From contig NZ_CP010429.1 of NCBI RefSeq assembly GCF_000974425.1, forward strand, positions 1,674,001-1,738,000: a stretch of DNA of 64,000 nucleotides, read 5' to 3'. Positions 51,330 through 59,029 of the stretch are shown here, piece after piece; the first letter of the stretch is position 1; every line of letters starts with the position of its first letter. The notes below the pieces were generated by a model, which saw nothing but the letters and a program-made list of their open reading frames with translations, had not been told where the DNA came from and searched no databases. The translations under genes and the position numbers were made by a program. Source of the stretch: Spirosoma radiotolerans (GTDB lineage: Bacteria > Bacteroidota > Bacteroidia > Cytophagales > Spirosomataceae).

Positions 51330-52679
51330 ATGGCTAAGAAAGAGTCAACCAATTCGTCGAACGGCGCTAATCGGGCTTCTTCATCTGTTGATGAATTATT
51401 GCTTGCCGCTCTTGAGCGGAACGATACCAGTTTCGAAACGGGCCGGTATGTGGTTACGTTTAAAGAAGGTGCCATGGAAGAAGGGCTCCAGTCTCTGCAA
51501 ACGCAGGGAATGCGCGTTGCCGATACCCGCGATTTCGATAATCAGGCCCTGGAGATGGACAGTGTCGGTGATGCTGACGCCGTAGTCTTCTCGGAAATTG
51601 GCTCCGCACTTCTTGGAGGTAATGCGGCTCAGGAGCGCAGCATAAGCACCTTTGCCGAGATTGCTTCAGACAGCCCGATCCTGTCCATCGATCCGGAATA
51701 TTTTGTTTTTGCGGATAGCATGTATTCCGAATTTTTGCAAGGCCGTGCGACCCAAACGGCCCAGGGGACGTCGAACGAATTTCTGCGGGGGTTTTTGCAG
51801 GCAACCGAGACCATTGCGAAAGAGATGCGGGAAAATGGCAATTCGCAGCTGGAAATCGAGGAGGAAGTGCAGGTACTTGGCGCAACCTGGGGGTTAAATG
51901 CCTGCCGGGTACCACCCAGCATACGCAGTGGCGTTGGTATAAAAGTAGCCGTACTCGACACCGGTTTTGATCTGGGCCACCCCGATTTTGCGGGCCGCCC
52001 TATTGTGAGCCAAACCTTCGTGGGACAGCCGGTTCAGGATATTCATGGGCATGGCACCCATACGACAGGTACCGCCTGTGGTCCTAAAGCGCCCGTAGGC
52101 ACAACACCCCGCTACGGGATTGGGTATCGGTCGTCCATTTATGTTGGAAAAGTACTGTCGAACTCAGGCGGTAGTGTAGGCAGCAGTGTGCTGGCAGGTA
52201 TGAACTGGGCCGTTGCCAATCGGTGTGCTGTTATCTCCATGTCCCTTGGTGGGCAGGGTGGAGTTCAGCCGTCCTATACCGCAGCCGGACAAGCTGCGCT
52301 GAACAACGGTTGTCTCATCATTGCCGCAGCCGGTAATGTGCCGGGTGGGCCAACGGGTTATCCGGCCAACTCGCCCACAATTATGTCGGTAGCCTCGCTC
52401 GATTCAAATCTGGCCCCATCGTCCTTTTCTTGCCAGGGCAAGATCGAGATTGCAGGTCCTGGTCGGGATGTTTTCTCATCCTGGCCTCGACCAACCCGCT
52501 ACCGAACGATTAGCGGAACCAGTATGGCTACGCCACATGTATCGGGTTGTGCCGCGCTCTGGGCCGAAACATCGCCCAATATGCGTGGCCTGACACTCTG
52601 GCGGAAGCTACAGGCCTCGGCCAGACACTTGCCCTTCCCGGCCACACGCGTGGGCGCCGGTCTGGTACAGGCTCCCTAG
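51330..52679 (+). CDS. S8 subtilase with intact triad and I9-like propeptide, no signal peptide
   Basis: A 449-residue serine protease. Residues of about 20-125 form a propeptide-like region (G-R-Y-V-V-T-F-K-E-G-A, S-I-D-P-E-Y-F-V-F-A). A helical linker (R-G-F-L-Q-A-T-E-T-I-A-K-E-M-R) precedes the S8 domain. The triad is Asp210 (A-V-L-D-T-G-F-D), His241 (G-H-G-T-H) and Ser398 (S-G-T-S-M-A-T-P-H), with oxyanion Asn336 (A-A-A-G-N). There is no signal peptide: the start M-A-K-K-E-S-T-N-S-S-N is polar, so it may act in the cytoplasm or leave by another route. A dead paralogue lies 450 bases downstream. Confidence 0.92.
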   Translation: MAKKESTNSSNGANRASSSVDELLLAALERNDTSFETGRYVVTFKEGAMEEGLQSLQTQGMRVADTRDFDNQALEMDSVGDADAVVFSEIGSALLGGNAAQERSISTFAEIASDSPILSIDPEYFVFADSMYSEFLQGRATQTAQGTSNEFLRGFLQATETIAKEMRENGNSQLEIEEEVQVLGATWGLNACRVPPSIRSGVGIKVAVLDTGFDLGHPDFAGRPIVSQTFVGQPVQDIHGHGTHTTGTACGPKAPVGTTPRYGIGYRSSIYVGKVLSNSGGSVGSSVLAGMNWAVANRCAVISMSLGGQGGVQPSYTAAGQAALNNGCLIIAAAGNVPGGPTGYPANSPTIMSVASLDSNLAPSSFSCQGKIEIAGPGRDVFSSWPRPTRYRTISGTSMATPHVSGCAALWAETSPNMRGLTLWRKLQASARHLPFPATRVGAGLVQAP

Positions 52680-52694
52680 GCAACGCTAAACGGT

Positions 52695-52725
52695 GTAGGT
52701 GGTGTGTTCGTTACATACCACCTAC
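52695..52725. repeat. 12-bp hairpin between the active S8 gene and the I9-like gene
   Basis: GTAGGTGGTGTG pairs with CATACCACCTAC (one G-T pair) over a 7-base loop, just after the S8 stop. No T-run follows, so it may tune rather than stop transcription. Confidence 0.6.
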
Positions 52726-52738
52726 CCACAAAAAAAGC

Positions 52739-53065
52739 ATGACATACAGTCGATGGTTTGTTATTTTACTCTTATTGGTCGTTTCAAAGGCAGACGAACA
52801 ACCGGTACGTTATTCCCCTACTATTATGTCTACTACGAAGAAATGGGTTGTCACCCTGGCCAGTGATCGGCCAATAAGTGAGGTATCCAACGAGTTAACC
52901 AAAACCGGATTCGACGTTGATCAGGTACTTGACCAGATTGGCTGTATCACAGGTTCTGCCAGCGACGAGGTCGTGCAGAAACTGCGAAAAGTCCCTGGCG
53001 TGGCTGATGTGTCGCCGGAATCACCTATCCAACTCCCGCCATCCGACGAATCGATTACCTGGTAG
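52739..53065 (+). CDS. stand-alone I9-propeptide-like protein (possible protease inhibitor)
   Basis: A 108-residue protein. From about residue 34 it matches the ferredoxin-like I9/subtilisin-propeptide pattern: W-V-V-T-L-A-S-D-R-P, E-L-T-K-T-G-F-D-V-D-Q-V-L-D-Q-I-G-C-I-T-G, then V-Q-K-L-R-K-V-P-G-V-A-D-V-S-P-E. It has no protease domain. ATG 52739 gives an N-terminal hydrophobic stretch (F-V-I-L-L-L-L-V-V-S) that would export it; ATG 52826 (M-S-T-T-K-K-W) would give a cytoplasmic 79-residue inhibitor. Its place between two S8 genes suggests it inhibits or folds them. Known stand-alone I9 proteins inhibit subtilases. Confidence 0.7.
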   Translation: MTYSRWFVILLLLVVSKADEQPVRYSPTIMSTTKKWVVTLASDRPISEVSNELTKTGFDVDQVLDQIGCITGSASDEVVQKLRKVPGVADVSPESPIQLPPSDESITW

Positions 53066-53125
53066 AATGATCTGCCTGTCCGTAGAATATACCATAACCT
53101 ATTACTTACTTGGAGGGACATTGTC

Positions 53126-54529
53126 ATGGCACGAAGTGATATGCAAAATGACGCTCCGGAGGGATCATCGGCCAGCCGCGTAGCTTCGTCCGTTGACGAA
53201 CTGTTTCTGGCCGCTTTGGCGCGTGGTGATGATCGCTTTCAAACCGGTCGCTATCTGGTTACCTTTAAAGAAGGCGCTGGTCAGTCGGGTCTACGGTATT
53301 TAGAGGCTATGCGGGTGGCTCATGCCGGAGACTTTGAGGGGCAGGCTGTTACGCTGGATCAACTGAGCGATGCCGATGCGCTGTTCCTACCCGAAATCAA
53401 CATGGCGCTGATTGGTGGTCAGGCGGCTAGTGAGCATAAGCTGGGGGAACAGGCCGAGATCGCTTCGGATAGTCCAATTGCTTCCATCGAACCGGAGTAT
53501 TTTGTGTTTGCCGATGGCGGCACAAGCGGGAGCGTTGTTGAGAGTGGCTTTGTCGAGTTAGCGAAGAGCACAACGTTCGAAAGCTTACCCGGCTTTACTG
53601 AATCATTATACCAGGCTTCCAATAGTTATTTACGGGGGTTTTTGCAGGCTACAGAAACGATTGCCCGAGAGATACGAAAAACAGGCAATGGCCATTCTCA
53701 CCAGGAAATAGAGGAAGAAACGGAAGCCCTTCTGGCTACCTGGGGCCTGAAAGCGTGTAAAGTGCCGACCAGCAGACGCAGCGGTGCGGGCATCAACATT
53801 GCCGTGCTGGCAAATGGGTTCGATAGCGGGCATCCTGATTTTGTGGGCCGTTCCATCGTTAGTCAAACCTTTGTTGGTGAGCCCGTCATGGATCTTAACG
53901 GGCATGGTACTCATATGATTGGCACCGCCTGTGGCCCGCTGTCTCCCGCCGACCCGACTCCGCGCTACGGCATTGGCTATCAGACATCGATTTATGTGGC
54001 CAAGGTGCTGACGAACTCAATGATGGGAACCGTCGCTAGTGTTTTGACGGGTATCAACTGGGCCATCGCGAATCGCTGTCCAGTCATTTTTGCTCCGCTG
54101 GCTATGGCAGGAGGACCTTCGGCTGTCTTTACGGCTGCCGGGAAGGCCGCCCTGAACAAGGGGTGCCTGCTCATTGCCGGATCGAGTAGCGCAGGGGCAT
54201 CGGTGGGTGCTCCGGCCAACTCGCCTACTATCCTGTCGGTAGCTGCGCTCAACCAGAATTTACAGCCTACTCCGTTCTCACCCGTGGGCAAAATCGACAT
54301 GGCCGCTCCCGGCGTAGATACTTTCTCGTCCTGGCCCCGGCCGCGCCGGTATGCTACCATTAGCGGCATTGCATCGGCCACGGCCCATGTAGCCGGGTGT
54401 GCCGCCTTATGGGCCGAAACGTCGCCAGCCTTACGCGGTATTCGGCTATGGCAAAAGCTACAGAATACGGCCAGAGGGCTTCCGTTTCCGGCTACACGCG
54501 TGGGCGCAGGCCTGGTTCAGGCGCCCTAA
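53126..54529 (+). CDS. S8 pseudoprotease paralogue (Asp, Asn and Ser lost)
   Basis: A 467-residue full-length homologue of the active S8 gene upstream, with matching propeptide (S-S-V-D-E-L-F-L-A-A-L, G-R-Y-L-V-T-F-K-E-G-A), linker (R-G-F-L-Q-A-T-E-T-I-A-R-E-I-R) and catalytic fold. The triad Asp is Ala229 (A-V-L-A-N-G-F-D), the Ser is Ala416 (S-G-I-A-S-A-T-A-H), and the oxyanion Asn is Ser355 (A-G-S-S-S). Only His260 remains. The frame is otherwise undamaged, so loss of catalysis looks selected rather than decayed. A likely role is binding, as a decoy or partner. A purine-rich site GGAGGG lies ahead of the ATG. Confidence 0.88.
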   Translation: MARSDMQNDAPEGSSASRVASSVDELFLAALARGDDRFQTGRYLVTFKEGAGQSGLRYLEAMRVAHAGDFEGQAVTLDQLSDADALFLPEINMALIGGQAASEHKLGEQAEIASDSPIASIEPEYFVFADGGTSGSVVESGFVELAKSTTFESLPGFTESLYQASNSYLRGFLQATETIAREIRKTGNGHSHQEIEEETEALLATWGLKACKVPTSRRSGAGINIAVLANGFDSGHPDFVGRSIVSQTFVGEPVMDLNGHGTHMIGTACGPLSPADPTPRYGIGYQTSIYVAKVLTNSMMGTVASVLTGINWAIANRCPVIFAPLAMAGGPSAVFTAAGKAALNKGCLLIAGSSSAGASVGAPANSPTILSVAALNQNLQPTPFSPVGKIDMAAPGVDTFSSWPRPRRYATISGIASATAHVAGCAALWAETSPALRGIRLWQKLQNTARGLPFPATRVGAGLVQAP

Positions 54530-54542
54530 CTGTGTGCTTACG

Positions 54543-55095
54543 CTAGTGCGTCACCCACCTCTTGCGGATAGCTTCCATCAGTCCCTGCATGTAGCCAACC
54601 GCGTGCAAACTGCCTAACAGGCTGTAGCCCTGATGCTCATGGCTGTCGCCTGCCATGGTTGGTACATGATTGGGTCGGATGGGGCCTTTGTCGCCAATGT
54701 CGTAATAGGCCTTCATGGCTTTGTACATATCGTTCTGCCCATCATCGAAGAAGGTTTCTTCAAAGTTCTGGCGGTTGCCCCGTATGTCGCGAAAGTGCAC
54801 AAAGAAGATTTTGTTGCGTTCCCCGAAGTACTTCACCACCGTCGGAATATCTTCGCCCATGGTGGCAAAACTGCCCTGGCACATGGTGATGCCGTTGTTG
54901 AGGCTCGGATAAAGGGCCAGCATGCGCTTGAAGGCGTCGGCCGACGTCATAATCCGGGAGATGCCCCGCAGGGTATCGACCGGCGGATCGTCGGGGTGCA
55001 GGGCCAGCTTTATACCGGCTTTCTCCGCTTCAGGAACGACCGCTTTCAAAAAGTAGTCGAGGTTTTTCCACATCGTGTCGGCCGAGAAATGAGCC
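54543..55095 (-). pseudogene. mannonate dehydratase (uxuA) C-terminal remnant
   Basis: An open frame of 206 codons on the minus strand matches only the second half of UxuA: F-S-A-D-T-M-W-K-N-L-D-Y-F-L, G-I-K-L-A-L-H-P-D-D-P-P, L-N-N-G-I-T-M-C-Q-G-S, K-I-F-F-V-H-F-R-D-I-R and R-P-N-H-V-P-T-M-A. The N-terminal part of about 150-180 residues, with substrate and metal residues, is absent; the frame's first 23 codons are unrelated and run into the next gene. The remnant was probably cut by a rearrangement that also brought in the neighbouring plus-strand genes. Confidence 0.85.
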
Positions 55096-55148
55096 AAAAT
55101 AGGCCCGTGTCGCTTAACTTTCGGCCTCGACCCACGAACATCCAAACT

Positions 55149-55952
55149 ATGCTCTTTTATCAAGGACTTAGATATACCTTATTCGGCCTAATGATCTGCT
55201 GCTCCCTGACCGGTTTGGCTCAGAAAGCAACCGAAATTCGGCGATTTCAACTGCCGCAGGTTCAGCAGGGCGTGGCGGTCGACCAAACCCATTTCTACGT
55301 CATCAATAATCATTCGCTGACCAAACACACCAAGCCAGACGGTAAACAAGTAGCCGTCTGGAGCGATACGACGGGTTTTTTGAAGCATATGAACAGTGGA
55401 GTCGTCATCGGGAAGAAACTTTACTGCACCCACTCGAATTACCCCGATGTGCCCATGGCCAGCTCCATCGAAATCTTTGACACGCGCACTCTGAAACACA
55501 TTGGTAATCATAGCTTTGGATTGTTTCCAGGCTCCGTGACCTGGGCCGATTTTCACCAGGGCTTCTGGTGGGTCGCCTTTGCCAACTACTCGAACAAAGC
55601 CTCCGCCGAAGGCCGGGATAACCGCTGGACAACACTGGTCAAATTCAACGAAAACTGGCAGCAACTGGAATCCTGGGCGTTTCCGGCCAATGTGTTACAG
55701 GCTTTCGCGCCCTACAGCACATCGGGCGGCACCTGGGGCCCCGACGGACTCATCTATTGCACTGGTCATGACAAGCCCGAAGTATATGTCCTGAAACTCC
55801 CGGAGCGGGGGCATACGCTGCAATACGTCAAAACCATTCCGACCCGCAGCGAAGGACAGGCCTTCTCCATTGACCGCAGCCTGCCTAACAAGCTCGTACT
55901 GTACGGGATTACCCGCAACGATAATTACGTAATTGTCTCGGTCGTTGAGTGA
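55149..55952 (+). CDS. exported beta-propeller-like protein, function unknown
   Basis: A 267-residue protein with signal peptide (F-G-L-M-I-C-C-S-L-T-G-L-A-Q). The mature part consists of repeated four-strand-like units: V-A-V-D-Q-T-H-F-Y-V-I-N-N, G-K-K-L-Y-C-T-H-S-N-Y-P, G-F-W-W-V-A-F-A-N-Y and G-P-D-G-L-I-Y-C-T-G-H-D. This pattern fits a small propeller lacking a clear active site. ATG 55149 is preferred; a longer frame reaches 54633 but only by reading over the uxuA remnant. It lies immediately beyond the truncation point of uxuA. Confidence 0.75.
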   Translation: MLFYQGLRYTLFGLMICCSLTGLAQKATEIRRFQLPQVQQGVAVDQTHFYVINNHSLTKHTKPDGKQVAVWSDTTGFLKHMNSGVVIGKKLYCTHSNYPDVPMASSIEIFDTRTLKHIGNHSFGLFPGSVTWADFHQGFWWVAFANYSNKASAEGRDNRWTTLVKFNENWQQLESWAFPANVLQAFAPYSTSGGTWGPDGLIYCTGHDKPEVYVLKLPERGHTLQYVKTIPTRSEGQAFSIDRSLPNKLVLYGITRNDNYVIVSVVE

Positions 55953-55987
55953 AATTGAAGTGTTTGCTCACTGCCATCTTTCTGGAT

Positions 55988-56073
55988 AAAAAAGGGATTA
56001 ACCAGAGAGGCACAAAAGACACAAAGTCATTTCTCTCTGTGTACTCTGTGCCTCTGTGGTTAATTCCTTTTTT
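55988..56073. repeat. long hairpin of the widespread HRE/TEYTE repeat type
   Basis: 27-base arms pair with one mismatch and one G-T pair. They begin in A6 and end in T6, and include GGTTAA and AGAGGCACA elements found in dispersed repeats of many bacterial genomes. Translated, the minus strand reads R-G-T-E-Y-T-E-R, a known artefact signature. It lies between convergent genes and likely also works as a bidirectional terminator. Confidence 0.75.
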
Positions 56074-56099
56074 AATAAAGACTTGTATCGACAAGCGAA

Positions 56100-56759
56100 C
56101 TACTGCTTTGCCAGCGCTACAATATCCTTCACTTCCAGAATTTTCTTTTCATACCCGATGCTGGCCGATTTGATCATGGCGAGTGCCAGTTCCTGTAAGG
56201 TCGAAAACCCGGAAGGGTAAAGTGTCCGGCCAATGGGATACAACCAGGCAATGTACTTGTAATAGACTTTCACATTTTTCAAGCCCGGTGTTGGCTTCAT
56301 AAATCCCGGCCGAAACATGTATGCGTTTTTGAACAAGTCCATCAAGGCGTTTTCGGTGGCGCCCTTCACCCGCGCCCAGGCCGACCGGCCTTTTTCGGTG
56401 CTGTCGGTGCCGGCTCCGGATACGTATTCAAAAGTCAGATCCGGATTCAGCGTTGCCAGGAGTTTGGCAAAATTCAGGGTTAGGTCATAGGTCAGATGCC
56501 GATACTCGTCAGCGCCCATCCCGACAGATGACACACCCAGGCAAAAAAAGCAGGCATTGTAACCACTTAACTCCGATTCAATCGGTGACAGATCGAAGAA
56601 GTCTTTAAGGATAACCTCTTTAAGTTTCGGATGCGTTACTCCGCCCGGTTTGCGGTTGATGACCAGTACCTGCTCCACATCGGGGTGCAACAGGCATTCG
56701 TGCAGGACACCTTCGCCCACCATACCCGTAGCTCCGGTTATAATTGCTCTGATTTTCAT
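56100..56759 (-). CDS. NAD(P)-binding epimerase/SDR-type protein
   Basis: A 219-residue atypical short-chain dehydrogenase. The nucleotide loop is A-I-I-T-G-A-T-G-M-V-G-E-G near residue 10. Further blocks are C-F-F-C-L-G-V-S-S-V-G-M near 70, Y-V-S-G-A-G-T-D near 113 and A-R-V-K-G-A-T-E-N-A, which resemble the NmrA/HTATIP2-like branch where a classical Tyr-x-x-x-Lys is missing. The substrate is unknown. It is preceded by the DUF3820 gene on the same strand after 34 bases. Confidence 0.82.
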   Translation of the reverse strand: MKIRAIITGATGMVGEGVLHECLLHPDVEQVLVINRKPGGVTHPKLKEVILKDFFDLSPIESELSGYNACFFCLGVSSVGMGADEYRHLTYDLTLNFAKLLATLNPDLTFEYVSGAGTDSTEKGRSAWARVKGATENALMDLFKNAYMFRPGFMKPTPGLKNVKVYYKYIAWLYPIGRTLYPSGFSTLQELALAMIKSASIGYEKKILEVKDIVALAKQ

Positions 56760-56793
56760 GTAGTGAATCGTTTAGGATGGACAAACTATGTAC

Positions 56794-57030
56794 TTACAGA
56801 TTACGCTTCAATCCGTCGAGCAGGTATTCCAGGCCATTCAGCTTAATCTCATACATGGTTTGCAGCAGCATACCCAGCTTGCCCGCCGGGAAGCCTTTCT
56901 GCACGAACCACTCCAGGTACGACATGGGTAATGACCTGACCAGCTTGCCTTTGTACTTGCCAAACGGCATTTCATAATGCAGTAGTTCTCGTAAAATTTC
57001 GGTGTTGCCGTGGGCTTGTTCGTTGGGCAT
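56794..57030 (-). CDS. DUF3820 family protein
   Basis: A 78-residue protein with the family block M-P-F-G-K-Y-K-G-K-L-V-R-S-L-P-M-S-Y-L near residues 21-40, followed by W-F-V-Q-K-G-F-P-A-G-K-L-G. This small domain is common in proteobacteria and Bacteroidota, sometimes fused to exonucleases, and its role as a nucleic-acid accessory is only suspected. It lies between the LD-carboxypeptidase and SDR genes, all on the minus strand with short gaps. Confidence 0.88.
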   Translation of the reverse strand: MPNEQAHGNTEILRELLHYEMPFGKYKGKLVRSLPMSYLEWFVQKGFPAGKLGMLLQTMYEIKLNGLEYLLDGLKRNL

Positions 57031-57082
57031 GTAAGTAAATGAGTTGGTAAAGGCTGGCCGTGTTGAGCGTTAAAAAACGGGG

Positions 57083-58108
57083 TCAGCTTACAGCCGACTC
57101 AAGCAATCGGATGGTGCCAGCGGTCGCGTCAATTTCGGCGTCGATGCCCAGCGGAACCGTAAACTTGTCCCGAATATGGCCGATCATGGCACCAGAATAG
57201 GCTGGTTTATCCAACGGAATAATGTATTCCGTCAATACATCGTCCAGAGTTAAGGAGCCGTACCCACTGCCGGGACCGCAGTCGCTGCATTTGCCGAACA
57301 CGAAACCTGCAATCTGATTCAGAATTCCCGCCAGTTTAAGCTGCGTGAACATCCTGTCCATGCGGTAAATATCCTCATGGGTATCTTCCAGAAACAGAAT
57401 CGTGTTTTTCCAGTCAGGCAAATACGGTGACCCGATAAGGTGGCTGAGTACTGTTAAGTTTCCGCCTACCAGTCGGCCACGGGCTAGTCCGGGTTTGAGG
57501 GTAGTGATGCGATCCTGCGTTTGAGTAAGGTTATCGCCTTTTTCGGTGGGGTTGCGCATTGTTAGAGCCTCGCCTTCCAGCAGGAGCCGCTTCAACCAGT
57601 CGACGGTATATCCATTGAAGGTAGCCGACGCCACCGGCCCATGAAACGTAACCAGCCCTGTTTTGGCGTATATGCCCAGGAGTAAGGCCGTTACATCGCT
57701 GTAGCCGATCAGAATTTTAGGGTTGCGTTGAATCAGGTCGTAATCCAGCAGGGGCAAGAGCCGTGCACATCCCCAACCGCCATGAATCGCCATAACGGCT
57801 TTCACAGCACGATCGGTGAAGAACGCGTGCAGATCGGAAGCCCGGTCGGCGTCGCGCCCGGCCAGATACCCGTAGCGGTCATATACGTGCGGCCCAACCA
57901 GGGTTTTGAACCCCAGGGCCTGAAGAGACTCCTGCGCTATCTGAACGGTTTCCCGGCTGTAGGCCGGAGCCGCCGGACAAAATAGCCCAATGGTATCGCC
58001 GGGCCGTAAGCGGTCGGGCTTAGTAAGGGTTGGCAGTGGCAGACGGGCCTCCAGCGATAGGAAGGGGGCCAGGGTAGTCGCTTGCAGGAATGAACGGCGA
58101 GAAGACAT
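57083..58108 (-). CDS. S66 LD-carboxypeptidase
   Basis: A 341-residue cell-wall recycling enzyme that removes the terminal D-Ala from tetrapeptides. The N-terminus M-S-S-R-R-S-F-L-Q-A-T has a twin-arginine-like motif and short hydrophobic stretch, so export is possible. S66 features are I-G-L-F-C-P-A-A-P near residue 40, the nucleophile Ser in I-G-Y-S-D-V-T-A-L near 128, and L-E-D-T-H-E-D-I-Y with the catalytic Glu near 245. A final His in G-H-I-R-D-K-F-T-V-P-L-G completes the set. Confidence 0.91.
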   Translation of the reverse strand: MSSRRSFLQATTLAPFLSLEARLPLPTLTKPDRLRPGDTIGLFCPAAPAYSRETVQIAQESLQALGFKTLVGPHVYDRYGYLAGRDADRASDLHAFFTDRAVKAVMAIHGGWGCARLLPLLDYDLIQRNPKILIGYSDVTALLLGIYAKTGLVTFHGPVASATFNGYTVDWLKRLLLEGEALTMRNPTEKGDNLTQTQDRITTLKPGLARGRLVGGNLTVLSHLIGSPYLPDWKNTILFLEDTHEDIYRMDRMFTQLKLAGILNQIAGFVFGKCSDCGPGSGYGSLTLDDVLTEYIIPLDKPAYSGAMIGHIRDKFTVPLGIDAEIDATAGTIRLLESAVS

Positions 58109-58250
58109 CAGGCTAAGAAACGAATCTGAATCAGTGCAGAAAGATAACCGAAAACGAACGGGTGAGCAAGCAAACGGAGTAGCTTATGCATTGGCCGAAC
58201 TTTTACCGGAACAAACCATAATCAGGTATTAACCAATTAACAATCCTGCA

Positions 58251-58799
58251 ATGATCACTAAACTACCGCTTCGCTTTATGCTTGCCGTAATGGGCTTGCT
58301 CTGGGCATTTTCGGCCGTGCAGGCCGCGGCCCCCATGACGACGATAACGCAGCTAACGGCTGACTGGCAACGGGCTAAGGAATACACCAAAGAGTATCTG
58401 GACGTGATGACGGAGGAGGGCATGAGCTACAAACCAACACCTGAGATTCGCAGTTTTGCCGATCAGATGCTGCACCTGGCTGCGGCCAATTACAACTTTG
58501 GGGCGATGGTCAGCGGCAAAGCCAATCCTTTTCAGGGCAAGAAACTGGAAGAAATGAACGAGCTGAAAACAAAAGCGGCTCTGACCAAAACGGTGATGGA
58601 TAGCTACGATTTCATGCTCGATGCCATTAAGGGCCTGAACGACGCTCAACTGGCTGAATCCGTAAAAATGGGCCAGCGTGAAATGACCCGCGAAGTGCTG
58701 CTGGCTAAGGCGTTCGAACACCAGACCCACCACCGGGGCCAGTGTACGATTTACATTCGCATGAAGGGAATCAAGCCCCCGAATGAGAAGCTGTTTTAG
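58251..58799 (+). CDS. exported DinB-like protein
   Basis: A 182-residue four-helix DinB/DUF664 fold protein preceded by a signal peptide (L-L-W-A-F-S-A-V-Q-A-A). Metal-binding His residues are seen in Q-M-L-H-L-A-A-A and the C-terminal E-H-Q-T-H-H-R-G-Q, the normal ligand layout for the family. DinB-like enzymes are metal-dependent thiol transferases, some working with bacillithiol, but an exported form would meet different thiols. The gene is divergent from the LD-carboxypeptidase and is followed by a three-hairpin element. Confidence 0.87.
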   Translation: MITKLPLRFMLAVMGLLWAFSAVQAAAPMTTITQLTADWQRAKEYTKEYLDVMTEEGMSYKPTPEIRSFADQMLHLAAANYNFGAMVSGKANPFQGKKLEEMNELKTKAALTKTVMDSYDFMLDAIKGLNDAQLAESVKMGQREMTREVLLAKAFEHQTHHRGQCTIYIRMKGIKPPNEKLF

Positions 58800-58806
58800 A
58801 CGTGCT

Positions 58807-58901
58807 GTCGGTTACTTATAACCGACAAGGGAGGTTTCTCAAAACCGAATCTATGAAACGAGGTTTTAAGAAACCTCCCTTGTCCGATTTAAGAATCGGA
58901 C
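58807..58901. repeat. three-hairpin symmetrical element
   Basis: An 8-bp hairpin (GTCGGTTA/TAACCGAC, loop CTTA), a long stem at 58825-58883 (15 bp, one mismatch, 6 bp), and a second 8-bp hairpin (GTCCGATT/AATCGGAC, loop TAAG) follow without gaps. The small hairpins have like size and ends. The layout recalls REP/BIME or MITE-like elements, or a leader RNA for the DUF4403 gene. Confidence 0.75.
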
Positions 58902-59029
58902 GGCACAGTCTATATAGCTCCTTACTGGATAAAACGGCTCTGTTAAACATACCCAAAAGAAAGGAAGTTATTCAGGGATGCAGAGTCAACAATAGCCCGA
59001 CTTCAGGCTGTTGGCCGCTTCCACCATTG

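Noticed and set aside
52547-52738. Upstream extension of the I9-like frame overlapping the S8 gene
   Set aside because: It is out of frame with the S8 coding sequence and has no features; the usable starts are 52739 and 52826.
54633-55148. Long upstream extension of the propeller-like protein frame
   Set aside because: It reads antisense over the uxuA remnant, and the signal peptide begins at ATG 55149.
55909-56173. Short open frames on both strands over the dispersed repeat
   Set aside because: They are translations of the repeat (R-G-T-E-Y-T-E), a recognised annotation artefact.
58802-59029. N-terminal extension of the DUF4403 protein
   Set aside because: It translates the three-hairpin element; the lipoprotein signal starts at 59030.
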